From NCBI RefSeq assembly GCF_009905605.1, contig NZ_JAAAKZ010000010.1, positions 124,001 through 188,000 of the forward strand: DNA of 64,000 nt, in the 5' to 3' direction. This document shows, piece by piece, positions 44,085-53,200 of this stretch. Both the position numbers and the translations under genes were made by a program. The first letter of the stretch is position 1. Every line of letters starts with the position of its first letter. The notes under the pieces are model-generated. The model was not told where the DNA came from. It searched no databases and saw only the letters and a list, made by a program, of their open reading frames with translations. Source of the DNA: Runella sp. CRIBMP. Lineage in GTDB: Bacteria; Bacteroidota; Bacteroidia; Cytophagales; Spirosomataceae.

Positions 44085-44624
44085 ATGAAATTCAACCTGT
44101 TATTCTTTTTTGGGGTTTTATTCCACCTCCCTGTTTGTGCGCAATCTGTTCCTCAAGTGACTATCAAAGACCGTGTTCTTTTTAAACTTTTTGAGGATTA
44201 CATTGCTGAATCGAAACTCAAACAGATTCTTACCGACAGTACCGGTATTGTATTCGTGAGTTACGGCCGTACCACCGACGGTTATAGAGTTCAGTTATCA
44301 GCCATTAAAGAACAAATAAGTTCCTATTTCGTAAAAAGTTCTATCCCTGCACAATACACTTTCATTGATGGCGTACTGGTCCTGTTCGCTAGTTCGTATA
44401 TGTACAATTCGCAATTATCTGCGGCCTATTTGCAAGCCGTAGATGCACTGGTAGAAGGCCGTTTTAAAAGACTCGAAGAAGAAAATGGATGGGCGGTAAA
44501 ATGGGAAAATATCAATGGGCAACTTGTTAAAAACAGATACTTTTTTGAGGGAGATTCAAACAGCAAGCTGATTACCTATCCTTTTGACGGTAGCGAACGC
44601 ATCATCCAAAAAATGTTAAATTAA
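44085..44624 (+). CDS. Hypothetical secreted protein, paralogue 2
   Basis: 179 residues from ATG 44085, with signal peptide MKFNLLFFFGVLFHLPVCAQ. It is a diverged copy of the preceding protein, with conserved SVPQVT, YIAES, TGIV, AIKE and IDGVLVLF blocks and its own C-terminus (GWAVKWENINGQLVKNRYFF). The last codons (AAATTAA) fall inside the second copy of the rpsJ 3'-end repeat, so the end of this gene coincides with the right boundary of the putative island. Function unknown. Confidence 0.76.
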   Translation: MKFNLLFFFGVLFHLPVCAQSVPQVTIKDRVLFKLFEDYIAESKLKQILTDSTGIVFVSYGRTTDGYRVQLSAIKEQISSYFVKSSIPAQYTFIDGVLVLFASSYMYNSQLSAAYLQAVDALVEGRFKRLEEENGWAVKWENINGQLVKNRYFFEGDSNSKLITYPFDGSERIIQKMLN

Positions 44625-44684
44625 AGTTTAATCACTAAGGTTTCCCATAACAAAAGCCGACTTCTTTCGAAGTCGGCTTTTGTT
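44620..44684 (+). repeat. Direct repeat copy 2: rpsJ 3'-end-like sequence plus terminator
   Basis: ATTAAAGTTTAAT (44620-44632), TAAGGTTTCC (44636-44645) and the terminator arms repeat the rpsJ end at 40981-41048. Only the 3' end of rpsJ is present; the rest is the end of an unrelated secreted-protein gene. Confidence 0.83.
44649..44684. terminator. Bidirectional terminator
   Basis: Perfect 16-bp stem AACAAAAGCCGACTTC (44649-44664) with GAAGTCGGCTTTTGTT (44669-44684), TTTC loop. It can stop transcripts of the secreted-protein genes and read-through from the opposite strand. Confidence 0.85.
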
Positions 44685-44812
44685 GGTTTATCTGTTTTTG
44701 ACCCGTAAATAAAAAACACCTTTTTTACCTCCATTTTGAGCAATAAATTGCCACAAAATCCAATCATAACTTCTTTTATTGAAAAAAATGAGGATTAAAT
44801 TCCCCAATTCAA

Positions 44813-46327
44813 TTATCTCTTCTTCTCCTTCACTTCCTGCAATTCCACCTGTAATTCCTTCAATTTTTCAGGATTAGCCTCAGCCAGATTATTTTTCTCC
44901 CCAATGTCTTTGGCCAGATTATATAGCTGCGGCTGCGGGTCATTGCCAAGCTCAGTATTGGTCTGAACGCTCATTTTTTGGCCTTTACTCGGCTCAATGT
45001 ATTTCCAGTCTCCTTTGATAAAGGAAAAAGTACCCGCGTGTTCTATCAAATAATCACGTCCTTTCTTGTCTTTACCCAAAAAAGCCGACAAGTAATCTTT
45101 GGTGTCGGGGGCGGTGGTTGCGTCAAATTTTTGCCCCGTCAATGCCGCAAAAGAAGCCAATAAGTCTACTTGGCTCACCAACGCATTGGAAACTCCCGCT
45201 TTCACCTGCCCCGGCCACCGCACAATGAACGGCACGCGCGTACCCGCGTCAAACGCGCTATATTTGCCGCCGCGCAATGGCCCTGCAGGCGTATGTCCGT
45301 TGAGCAACTCTACGGCTTGGTCTTGGTAGCCATCGTCCACCACGGGGCCATTATCGCTAGAAAAAATGACAAGAGTGTTATTGGTCAGCTTTAGTTTGTC
45401 CAAAGTTTTCATGACTTCGCCCACCGTCCAGTCCAATTGCAAAATAACGTCGCCGCGCGGCCCCATGCCACTTTTGCCCGTAAAACGCTCGTGCGGTACG
45501 CGCGGTACGTGAATATCTTGGGTAGAGAAATACAAAAAGAAAGGCTCGGCTTGGTGTTTTTCGATGAATGAAACGGCTTTTTCGGTAAAAATATCGGCCA
45601 TGTCTTCATCCTTCCACCGCGCTGATTTTCCGCCCGTCATGTAGCCAATCCGGCCGATGCCGTTGATAATCGTAAAATCATGCCCGTGCGAATGTTTCAT
45701 TTTTAGTAGTTCAGGATTGGCGCGCCCCGTGGGTTCATTACCAATGGGCTCCTTAAAACTTACTTTAATGGGGTCGGCAGGGTCAAGATTCACCACCCGA
45801 CGGTTTTCAACGTAGACACACGGCACGCGGTCGCCAGTAGCAGCCATAATAAACGACTCATCAAAACCAATATCCAACGGGCTCGGTTTGATTTCGCCGT
45901 TCCAATCGGGCCCGCCCTGCGGTCCGAGGCCCAAATGCCACTTACCTACCACGCCCGTTTTGTAACCTGCTTTCTGAAAAACCAGCGGCAACGTACTGCG
46001 TCCGGGCAGAATCAGCGCGGCGGCGTCGCCCGTGGCTACGCCCGTGCCCGGCTTGCGCCAAGCGTATTCACCCGTCAGCATTGAGTACCGCGACGGTGTG
46101 CAAGTAGCGGAGGTCGTATGAGCATTGGTAAAGCGTATGCCTGCTTTGGCGAGTTTATCAATGTTGGGGGTAGCTATTTTTTTGGCTCCGTAACAACTTA
46201 CATCACCGTAACCCAAATCGTCGGCGTAGATGATGATGACATTGGGCCGTACCGCTTGGCTGAATGCCATTTTGGTAAAAAGAACAAGCACGCCGAAAGC
46301 GTAAACGAGTTTGTTTAATTTAATCAT
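44813..46327 (-). CDS. Exported arylsulfatase-type sulfatase (S1 family)
   Basis: 504 residues with signal peptide MIKLNKLVYAFGVLVLFTKMAFSQ. Alkaline-phosphatase-superfamily metal ligands D36-D37 (IIIYADDLGYGD) and the formylglycine motif C76-T-P-S-R80 (TTSATCTPSR), then GYKTGVVGKWHLG, FSSDNGPVVDD and SAFDAGTRVPFIVRWPG. It hydrolyses sulfate esters, probably on glycans, in the periplasm after its Cys is converted to formylglycine; no maturase gene is in view. It is transcribed away from the sigma/SusCD locus, but probably serves the same substrate class as the two sulfatases there. Ends near a bidirectional terminator. Confidence 0.94.
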   Translation of the reverse strand: MIKLNKLVYAFGVLVLFTKMAFSQAVRPNVIIIYADDLGYGDVSCYGAKKIATPNIDKLAKAGIRFTNAHTTSATCTPSRYSMLTGEYAWRKPGTGVATGDAAALILPGRSTLPLVFQKAGYKTGVVGKWHLGLGPQGGPDWNGEIKPSPLDIGFDESFIMAATGDRVPCVYVENRRVVNLDPADPIKVSFKEPIGNEPTGRANPELLKMKHSHGHDFTIINGIGRIGYMTGGKSARWKDEDMADIFTEKAVSFIEKHQAEPFFLYFSTQDIHVPRVPHERFTGKSGMGPRGDVILQLDWTVGEVMKTLDKLKLTNNTLVIFSSDNGPVVDDGYQDQAVELLNGHTPAGPLRGGKYSAFDAGTRVPFIVRWPGQVKAGVSNALVSQVDLLASFAALTGQKFDATTAPDTKDYLSAFLGKDKKGRDYLIEHAGTFSFIKGDWKYIEPSKGQKMSVQTNTELGNDPQPQLYNLAKDIGEKNNLAEANPEKLKELQVELQEVKEKKR

Positions 46328-46555
46328 GTTTTAGCAATAGGGATAAGCAGGCTAAAAAAGGTACATCTTACTTCAATGTATTTAAAAGACAGTTCATCCT
46401 AAAATTCTCCTTGGTGGGCCTCAATTTAAACCGCTCTTCTAGTCCTACCGTACCTGCAAATAATTTCTTCTCTACCTTTACACTATGTTTACGGGGGTTT
46501 TTATAACTTTCCGCAACATACACTCCAATTCTTAACTTTTCAAACATACACAACT

Positions 46556-47293
46556 GTGGCAGAAGAACCTCAAAAAAGTAAAATGGGTGGATGGCTACGC
46601 GATTTAGCGGGCATTTTTGTGGTCATTGACGAAACAAAAACGGAGGAAAAACCAGCGTCAACGCCCGCGCCAGCTCAACCGGCCACGTCGACAAGTAAAA
46701 CGACCGCCCCCGCAACGAGCACAAGTACCTTGGCTTCCACCCCACCTGCTTCGAGCGATTTTGTGGATGATTTACGAAATCGTTTTCGGAAAATATTGGA
46801 AGAAAAGAATCAGCCAGGTTTTGATTTCTACGAATTTTCGTTGATGCTGCTTCGTACCAGCACAAACCCTTCCGTTGAGCATTTTAAAACTGCTTACGAA
46901 GGCGCTAAATTGTTGAATCCCAACTGCAACCAACAGTTTTTGTTGGAATCGGCCAACTTTTATAAAAGCGAACTCCAAAAGGCTTTTGAAGCCACGGTCA
47001 GTGCGGGCGAACAAAAAAAATCAGCCCTCAACGCCGAAAAAAGCAACGAGCAAAAACAGCTGAACAACGAAGTGGCCAATATTGAGCAGCAACTCGGTAA
47101 ATTGAAGCAACAAATCGCCGATTTGGAAAAAGCCCAAGCCGAGAAATTGACCGCGTTGAACGGCATTGAAGGAAAGTTCAATGATAAATTTGTCGAAATT
47201 GAACAAAAAATTCAAGCAACGATAACCGCCAAAGAGGGCGTAGCCAATGAAATTTCGCTCATCGAAAACGGCATCAAACAATATATTGCTTAA
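46556..47293 (+). CDS. Cytoplasmic coiled-coil protein
   Basis: 245 residues. GTG 46556 opens MAEEPQKSKMGGWLRDLAGI; ATG 46583 is an alternative. After a hydrophobic GIFVVIDE patch comes an Ala/Pro/Thr-rich linker (about 25-65), a helical domain (FVDDLRNRFRKILEEKNQPG, DFYEFSLMLLRTS; about 66-150) and a long Gln/Lys/Glu coiled coil (about 155-240; LNNEVANIEQQLGKLKQQIA). No signal peptide. Organisation resembles helical proteins that pair with membrane or toxin-resistance systems, but I do not recognise the family. It lies 45 nt before a membrane-anchored actin-fold gene, so the two are probably a pair. Confidence 0.78.
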   Translation: MAEEPQKSKMGGWLRDLAGIFVVIDETKTEEKPASTPAPAQPATSTSKTTAPATSTSTLASTPPASSDFVDDLRNRFRKILEEKNQPGFDFYEFSLMLLRTSTNPSVEHFKTAYEGAKLLNPNCNQQFLLESANFYKSELQKAFEATVSAGEQKKSALNAEKSNEQKQLNNEVANIEQQLGKLKQQIADLEKAQAEKLTALNGIEGKFNDKFVEIEQKIQATITAKEGVANEISLIENGIKQYIA

Positions 47294-47338
47294 TCATTCA
47301 CCTCTTATTTTTACCTAAAACAAAACCAATCAAACACT

Positions 47339-48364
47339 ATGAATCTTACAGGAGCAGGAAAAATAGCCTTGATTCTGCTAATCGCAGGAGCGCTGGGGGC
47401 AGGATATTATTTCTTTGGGCCCGACCCCAACAAAGCAACCAATGAAACCTCCATCAACTCCACAACTCCCGAAGGAGGCCCCGCAAGTGCCGCCAATGAC
47501 AATGTGGCCTCTGACGACAACACCGCAAGCAGCGAATCATCAACGGCTGCTTCGGAAACCTCCGCTTTTTCGTACACTGCCCCCGAGCCCGTTGACGGTA
47601 AACTCAAAGGAGTTGTCGAATTGGGTGCCAGTGGTTTCAATTCGTTTGTGGTCAATATCGACAAAGATAAAAACTGGAAACTCGAAAAAGCGGAATTTGG
47701 CAACAGCATGGTCATCGAAAATATGGCCTCTGACTACGACATCCGGGTGGGTTTAAAGAAATATATCGGCAACATGATTGACCACGGCGTGAGCGGCAAA
47801 GACATTCACTTTGTGGTAAGTTCGGGAGCCGTAAAAGCGGATGTAACCCAAAAAATCATCAAAGTATTGAAAGACATGGGATACATGGTCAACACCGTAA
47901 CCGCCGAGCAAGAAGGCACCTTGGGCCTGAAATGCGCCTTGCCACAGTCATTTAGCGGTCGCGGTTTCTTCGCTGACATCGGTTCGGGCAACACCAAAAT
48001 TGCTTGGACGACCGACTCAGGGATTAAAAGCTTAGAATCTTACGGAGCTAAATATTACGAAAAAGGCATCAGTGACGACGCTGTTTATGATGAAGTGGGT
48101 GCTAAGGCCAAACAAGTCCCTGCCTCCAAAAGAGAAATCTGTTTTATTATCGGGGGCGTTCCTTACGACTTGGCCAAAGAAGTACGAAATGGCAAAGAAA
48201 GATATACCGTTTTGAAAGCAGCCGAAGCCTATAAACTCGACAAAGCCAAAGCCAAAGCAGGCGGCAATATTTATAAGGCCATCGCTGATGCTACGGGTTG
48301 TAAGCAATTCGTTTTTGATTGGGACGCCAACTTTACCATCGGGTTTTTATTGGGCTTAAAATAA
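47339..48364 (+). CDS. Membrane-anchored actin-fold (Ppx/GppA-like) protein
   Basis: 341 residues. A single N-terminal membrane helix (about 7-26, GKIALILLIAGALGAGYYFF) is followed by a Ser/Ala/Thr-rich spacer (30-80) and a globular domain. The latter reads like the ASKHA/Ppx-GppA fold: GVVELGASGFNSFVVNID (about 89-106), IHFVVSSGAVKAD, GFFADIGSGNTKIAW (about 208-222) and CFIIGGVPYDLA. Canonical exopolyphosphatase catalytic residues are not obvious, so it may be a binding protein. The domain lies on the outer side of the membrane if the helix is a simple anchor. Pair partner is the coiled-coil gene 45 nt upstream. Confidence 0.76.
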   Translation: MNLTGAGKIALILLIAGALGAGYYFFGPDPNKATNETSINSTTPEGGPASAANDNVASDDNTASSESSTAASETSAFSYTAPEPVDGKLKGVVELGASGFNSFVVNIDKDKNWKLEKAEFGNSMVIENMASDYDIRVGLKKYIGNMIDHGVSGKDIHFVVSSGAVKADVTQKIIKVLKDMGYMVNTVTAEQEGTLGLKCALPQSFSGRGFFADIGSGNTKIAWTTDSGIKSLESYGAKYYEKGISDDAVYDEVGAKAKQVPASKREICFIIGGVPYDLAKEVRNGKERYTVLKAAEAYKLDKAKAKAGGNIYKAIADATGCKQFVFDWDANFTIGFLLGLK

Positions 48365-48391
48365 ACCTATTTATCCATTCATTCCCCTCAG

Positions 48392-48426
48392 GCGGCCGCT
48401 CCCCAAGCGGCCGCTTTATTATTTTT
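48392..48426 (+). terminator. Terminator after the actin-fold gene
   Basis: GCGGCCGCT (48392-48400) pairs with AGCGGCCGC (48406-48414) around CCCCA, followed by TTTATTATTTTT. Each arm contains a NotI site, which is rare in this AT-rich context. Confidence 0.9.
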
Positions 48427-48484
48427 CATTTGTTTAGATTATTTTGTACTTTTTTAGCAATATTATAAAATTTTTAAAAACAAA

Positions 48485-48515
48485 TTTAATCTATTGTTTA
48501 TATATTCTAGTTTTG
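48485..48515 (+). promoter_or_regulatory. Candidate promoter of the sigma/SusCD/sulfatase operon
   Basis: TAGTTTTG (48508-48515) fits TAnnTTTG; TTTA (48485-48488) with a 19-nt spacer is a near-match to the -33 TTTG. The sigma factor ATG is 40 nt downstream. Confidence 0.45.
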
Positions 48516-48554
48516 TTTTCCAAAGAAAACACTCACCCGTAAGCTAGTACCAAA

Positions 48555-49163
48555 ATGCACGCTGAACAACACCCAAAAATAACCGCTACGGCATGGGCAC
48601 GGCTAAAAGCCGGTGACAGCTACGCGTTGGGTGAATTGTACGACGCCTATGTTCAGCTACTTTACAAATTTGGCAAACGCCACTGTCAAGATGATGAACT
48701 GCTAACGGACGCGATTCACGATGTTTTTGAAGATATTTGGAATTACCGCGCTACATTGAGCGACGTAGAAACGTCTAATATTCAGTTTTATCTATTCAAA
48801 TCGCTCAAAACTAAGCTGTTAAAATACTTGAACCGGCAAGCACGCCATACCGAACTCACCGATAATCAGGAATACCTTCATGAATACGTTGAATCGGCAG
48901 AACTGTTCATCGTATCGCAGGAAATAGACCGGCATCAGCAACACCAGCTTGCCCAGCAAATTGCATTGCTTCCCAAACGCCAACAAGAAGCGCTACTATT
49001 GCGTTTTTACGACAATTTGAGTTACGATGAAATTGCCGAACTCATGTCCTTAACGCGCCACTCAGTCTACAATTTAATCTACAAAGCCCTCTCTCAGCTT
49101 CGTGACAACTGGGTTTTTGACCTCATTTTTTTGGTTTTCATCGTAGGGTTCAAAAATTTTTAA
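48555..49163 (+). CDS. ECF sigma-70 family RNA polymerase sigma factor
   Basis: 202 residues. Region 2 is at about 20-90 (ALGELYDAYVQLLYKFGKRH; LTDAIHDVFEDIWNYR) and region 4 at about 135-190 (LPKRQQEALLLRFYDNLSYD, EIAELMSLTRHSVYNLIYKA). This is the Bacteroidota-specific ECF group that works with FecR anti-sigma factors and SusC receptors. It ends with an extra hydrophobic tail (FDLIFLVFIVGFKNF). The next gene, 69 nt on, is the FecR protein, so it should activate the SusC/SusD/sulfatase genes when released. Confidence 0.94.
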   Translation: MHAEQHPKITATAWARLKAGDSYALGELYDAYVQLLYKFGKRHCQDDELLTDAIHDVFEDIWNYRATLSDVETSNIQFYLFKSLKTKLLKYLNRQARHTELTDNQEYLHEYVESAELFIVSQEIDRHQQHQLAQQIALLPKRQQEALLLRFYDNLSYDEIAELMSLTRHSVYNLIYKALSQLRDNWVFDLIFLVFIVGFKNF

Positions 49164-49232
49164 AAATTTCGCAAAAATAAAGAGGTAATCCAACGCCTTG
49201 CTTTCTCTATAGGTTATACATCACCCAGAAGC

Positions 49233-50249
49233 ATGGCGGAATCACAGAAAAAATATGAATTATTTGATGCCAATCAGTTGGCAGCCGATGAGTTTTTTCA
49301 GCAATGGGTGTTGAATCCTTCGAGAGAGGCAACTTTGTTTTGGGAACAATTTTTAAAGACAAACCCCGAGAAACAAACATCCATTGAGGAAGCTCGTCGG
49401 CTCATCGAAGTTCTTCATTTTCAGCTACCCGCCTTGGCAGAAACAAAAGTTATTGCCCTAAAAAAGCGGCTTGAAAACAGCATTGGGCAACCACTTTTTG
49501 TTTCGGAAACCCCAATACTTCCGCTTCGTCAGTCTTTCTTTAACCGTACCCGCTGGATGGCGGCTGCGGCGGTGATTTTGATGCTCGGAACCATCTTTTT
49601 TTGGCAATACTCGAACCGACCGACCGAGTATACAACCTCTTTTGGGCAAACGCGCCAAGTAATGCTTCCCGACGGCTCTGTTGTAAACCTGAATGCCAAT
49701 TCTTCCATTTCTTTTGCGCAGAATTTCAGCGAGCAGCCAGTCCGTGAAGTGTGGCTGAAAGGAGAGGCTTTCTTTTCGGTAAAACACACCGCCAATCATG
49801 CCAAATTTCGGGTACATGCCGAGGGCTTGGACGTAGATGTCCTCGGAACTGAATTTAACGTTTCGGACCGACGTAACACGACCAAAGTGGTGCTCCAATC
49901 GGGCAAAGTACAAATCAAATCCGCCAAACAGTCTGCCATATTACAGCCAGGAGAGATGGTTGAATTCAGCCACTCAACACAGCAATTAGCCCAGCGTAAA
50001 GTGCCCGTAGAACGCTACAGTTCTTGGAAAGAGAAAGTTTGGCTCCTTGACGGCGAAGCCATGAGCGAAGTAGCCCAGCGTATCGAAGACAGCTTTGGTG
50101 TTGAGGTAGTTTTTGAGAACCCATCCCTTGCCAATGAAAAAATTTCGGGAACCATTCCCACTGGAAGTCTGGAAGAAGTAAACGAAATCCTCTCGGATTT
50201 ACTGAAAGCAAATTGTGTCCTCACAAATCATAAACTAATCATTAAATAA
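49233..50249 (+). CDS. FecR family anti-sigma factor
   Basis: 338 residues. An N-terminal cytoplasmic anti-sigma region (1-105) is followed by one membrane helix (about 108-125, WMAAAAVILMLGTIFFW), a periplasmic FecR domain (about 135-235; SFGQTRQVMLPDGSVVNLNA, VREVWLKGEAFFSV, VDVLGTEFNVS, LQPGEMVEF) and a DUF4974 domain (about 265-338). It holds the sigma factor until the SusC STN domain signals substrate at the outer membrane. Placed directly between the sigma factor and SusC genes, 19 nt before SusC. Confidence 0.95.
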   Translation: MAESQKKYELFDANQLAADEFFQQWVLNPSREATLFWEQFLKTNPEKQTSIEEARRLIEVLHFQLPALAETKVIALKKRLENSIGQPLFVSETPILPLRQSFFNRTRWMAAAAVILMLGTIFFWQYSNRPTEYTTSFGQTRQVMLPDGSVVNLNANSSISFAQNFSEQPVREVWLKGEAFFSVKHTANHAKFRVHAEGLDVDVLGTEFNVSDRRNTTKVVLQSGKVQIKSAKQSAILQPGEMVEFSHSTQQLAQRKVPVERYSSWKEKVWLLDGEAMSEVAQRIEDSFGVEVVFENPSLANEKISGTIPTGSLEEVNEILSDLLKANCVLTNHKLIIK

Positions 50250-50268
50250 ATCAAACCCCTCCTGTGTT

Positions 50269-53200
50269 ATGTTCAGACAAGTTCTATTAATCTTTTTAAT
50301 CGGTGGAATAACTGGGTTTTTTAGCATTGTAAATGCCCAAGTATTTGCCGCTAATTTTCCGACCCGACAAAGCCAGGGTAAGAGCGACCAAAAATCAACG
50401 CTGTTACTGAAAGATGCCTTACGTGACATCGAAACCCGTTTTGGGATTCACTTCGTTTACAAAACCGATGAAATCCCCAATCGTAGCATTCCCACCGAGA
50501 CCATTTCAGGAAAGCTCGAAGAGGTGCTTGAAAGTACGCTGCGTCCCGCTGGGTTGACGTACAAAAAAGTGCGCAATACCTATATTATTCGTAGCCTGAA
50601 AGCGAAATCCCCCTCTAGTAACCCCACGCCCAACGAAACAACGCCAGAGCGGCTCAACATCACCGCCCCAGGAAACCCTGCCAACGAATCAGCAAGTTTG
50701 AATTTAATTCTCAATCGCGTTGTCATTCCCACTAGCGGCCTTACGGCTCCTTTGGAAATTAAAATTTCTGGAAAAGTAGCCGACGAAAGCGGTTTGACCC
50801 TCCCCGGCGTAAGCATTCTTCTCAAAGGCACCAACCGTGGAACCACAACCGACGGAAACGGAAGCTACCAAATCAGCGTTCCAGACAACAACGCTGTCTT
50901 GGTATTCAGCTACGTGGGGTATTTGCCGCAAGAAATCGCCGTTGGCAATCGTACCACCATTGATGTCACCTTGGGCACTGATACTAAGGCCTTGAGTGAA
51001 GTGGTTGTGGTAGGTTACGGAACCCAAAAAAGAACAAGCTTGACGGGAGCCGTTGCCGAGGTAAAAAGTGAGCAGCTTACCCGCCGCCCCGTATCCAATG
51101 CCAATCAGGCACTGCAGGGAATTGCTCCCGGAGTAACGATTTTGGATCGTGGCGGCTCACCCGGGCCTAATTCCCGAGCTACGGTTCGGGTACGCGGTAT
51201 CACCACGCTCAGCTCCAACGACCCACTTTTTATCGTAGACGGCATAGAACAGCCCTTCAATACCATCAATTTGGACGATGTTGAAAGTATTTCAGTCCTA
51301 AAGGATGCCTCTTCTACCGCAATATATGGTTCGCGGGCGGCCAATGGTGTTGTATTGGTGACCACAAAACGCGCCAAATCGGGCAAGGCTGTCGTAGATT
51401 ACAGCGGCTACTATGCCGTTCAGCAGGCCATCAACAAACCCGAAATGATGGATTTGGAGCCCTATATGCGTTTACAAAATGTTGCTTACATCAATTCGGG
51501 GGCGGCCGCAAGATTTACGGAAACACAAATCAACGAGTACGTCAACGCAACCGACCGCTTAAAATTTCCCCTTCCCAATACGTGGTTCAATACGGTTTTG
51601 CGCTCAGCGCCGCAGATGAATCACAATCTATCGGTGAGTGGCGGAAATGATGTTTTCAGAGGGCGTGTTGGGGTACGTTATCAAAAGCAGGGAGGCATTG
51701 CCCCCAATTTTGACAGCGATGTTCGAGAAATCCGCGCCAATACCGATTTTAAAATTTCAAGCCGCTTAAATGCGAGCATGGATATCAACTACCGCAACAA
51801 CAACTGGCAAACACCCGTCAGCGAATTCAACGTTTTTAATACCATGTTTCACGGTTCGCTTTGGGCCGTTCCCAAATACCCCAACGGCACCTACGGCCTG
51901 AGTGCCCAAGGCAATAACCCGTTGATGTACGCCGAAATCGCGGGGCTTTCCAAAAACATTCAGGACTATCTATTTGGAAGCGCCAAGGCCGAATGGGAGA
52001 TTATTCCTAACCTAAAATTCAGCACGCAGTACGCCGTTCGTTATACTTTTGAGCAAAACAAAAACTACACGAACGCCTACACAATAACCGATTATTTCAA
52101 CACGTCACTCGTAAGAAAAACCATTCCCCGGAGCAGTTTAACTGAAATCAGAAGTAATATCCGCGAAACTACCCTCAACAATTTATTGGGTTACAGCAAT
52201 ACTTTTGGCCAACATGACGTGAAAGCGCTTGTTGGATACTCCGAGATTCAGAACAAATACAACATCATCAACGCCTACCGCGAAGATTTTTACAATAACG
52301 ATGTTCAATCCATCGGGGCAGGTTCAGACAACAATAAAAACAACGGTGGAAGTGATTCTCAGTGGGGCCTACGCTCGTTTTTCGGACGTGCTAATTATGC
52401 CTTTGCCGACAAGTACCTGTTTGAAGCCAACGCCCGTTACGACGGCTCGTCGCGCTTCACTGGCGACAAAGTATACAGCTTTTTTCCTTCATTTTCAGCG
52501 GGCTGGAGAGTATCAGAAGAGAAATTTTTCGATGCCTTCAAAAACATCATAAGCGAGTTGAAGCTACGCGGCTCGTGGGGAAAAACAGGAAACCAAGCCG
52601 TGGGTCTTTACAGCTATTTCCAAACCCTCAATTCTTCCACGTACACCTTTGGCGGCAGTGTGGTTCAGGGCTATGTCCAATCCAATCTGGCCAACCCTGG
52701 CCTCACCTGGGAAACCACCACGCAAACCGACATCGGCTTGGATGCGCAACTTTGGAGCAATCGCCTGAGTTTTACGTTTGATTATTACAACAAACTTACC
52801 GACGGAATTTTGCTCAACCTACCGATTCCAACAACCGTAGGACTGAACGCACCGCCGCAAAACGCGGGTAAAGTAGGCAACAAAGGCATTGAATTAGGAC
52901 TGAATTTCCGCAATAAAACCAAAAGCGGCTTTGCGTATGATTTCGGGCTGAACTTTGCCCAAAACGAAAACAAGGTCATTGACCTCGCCAAAACTGGTCC
53001 TTACATTTCGGGCTCCGACATCGACCCGCGCTACATCATCAAAGAAGGATTGCCCTACAATGCCCATTGGGGTTATAAAACCGACGGTTTGTTTCAAACA
53101 ACCGATGAAATCAAGGCATACCCTACTATCGTCTCAAATGCCAAACCTGGCGATGTTAAATACGTAGATTTGAACAATGACGGCAAAATCAACAGCGACG

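Noticed and set aside
47339-48364. Calling the protein an exopolyphosphatase
   Set aside because: Fold motifs are similar, but the usual catalytic Glu and second domain are not recognisable.
48392-48414. Paired NotI sites suggesting a cloning scar
   Set aside because: They are the two arms of a natural terminator followed by a T-rich tract, with no vector sequence around.
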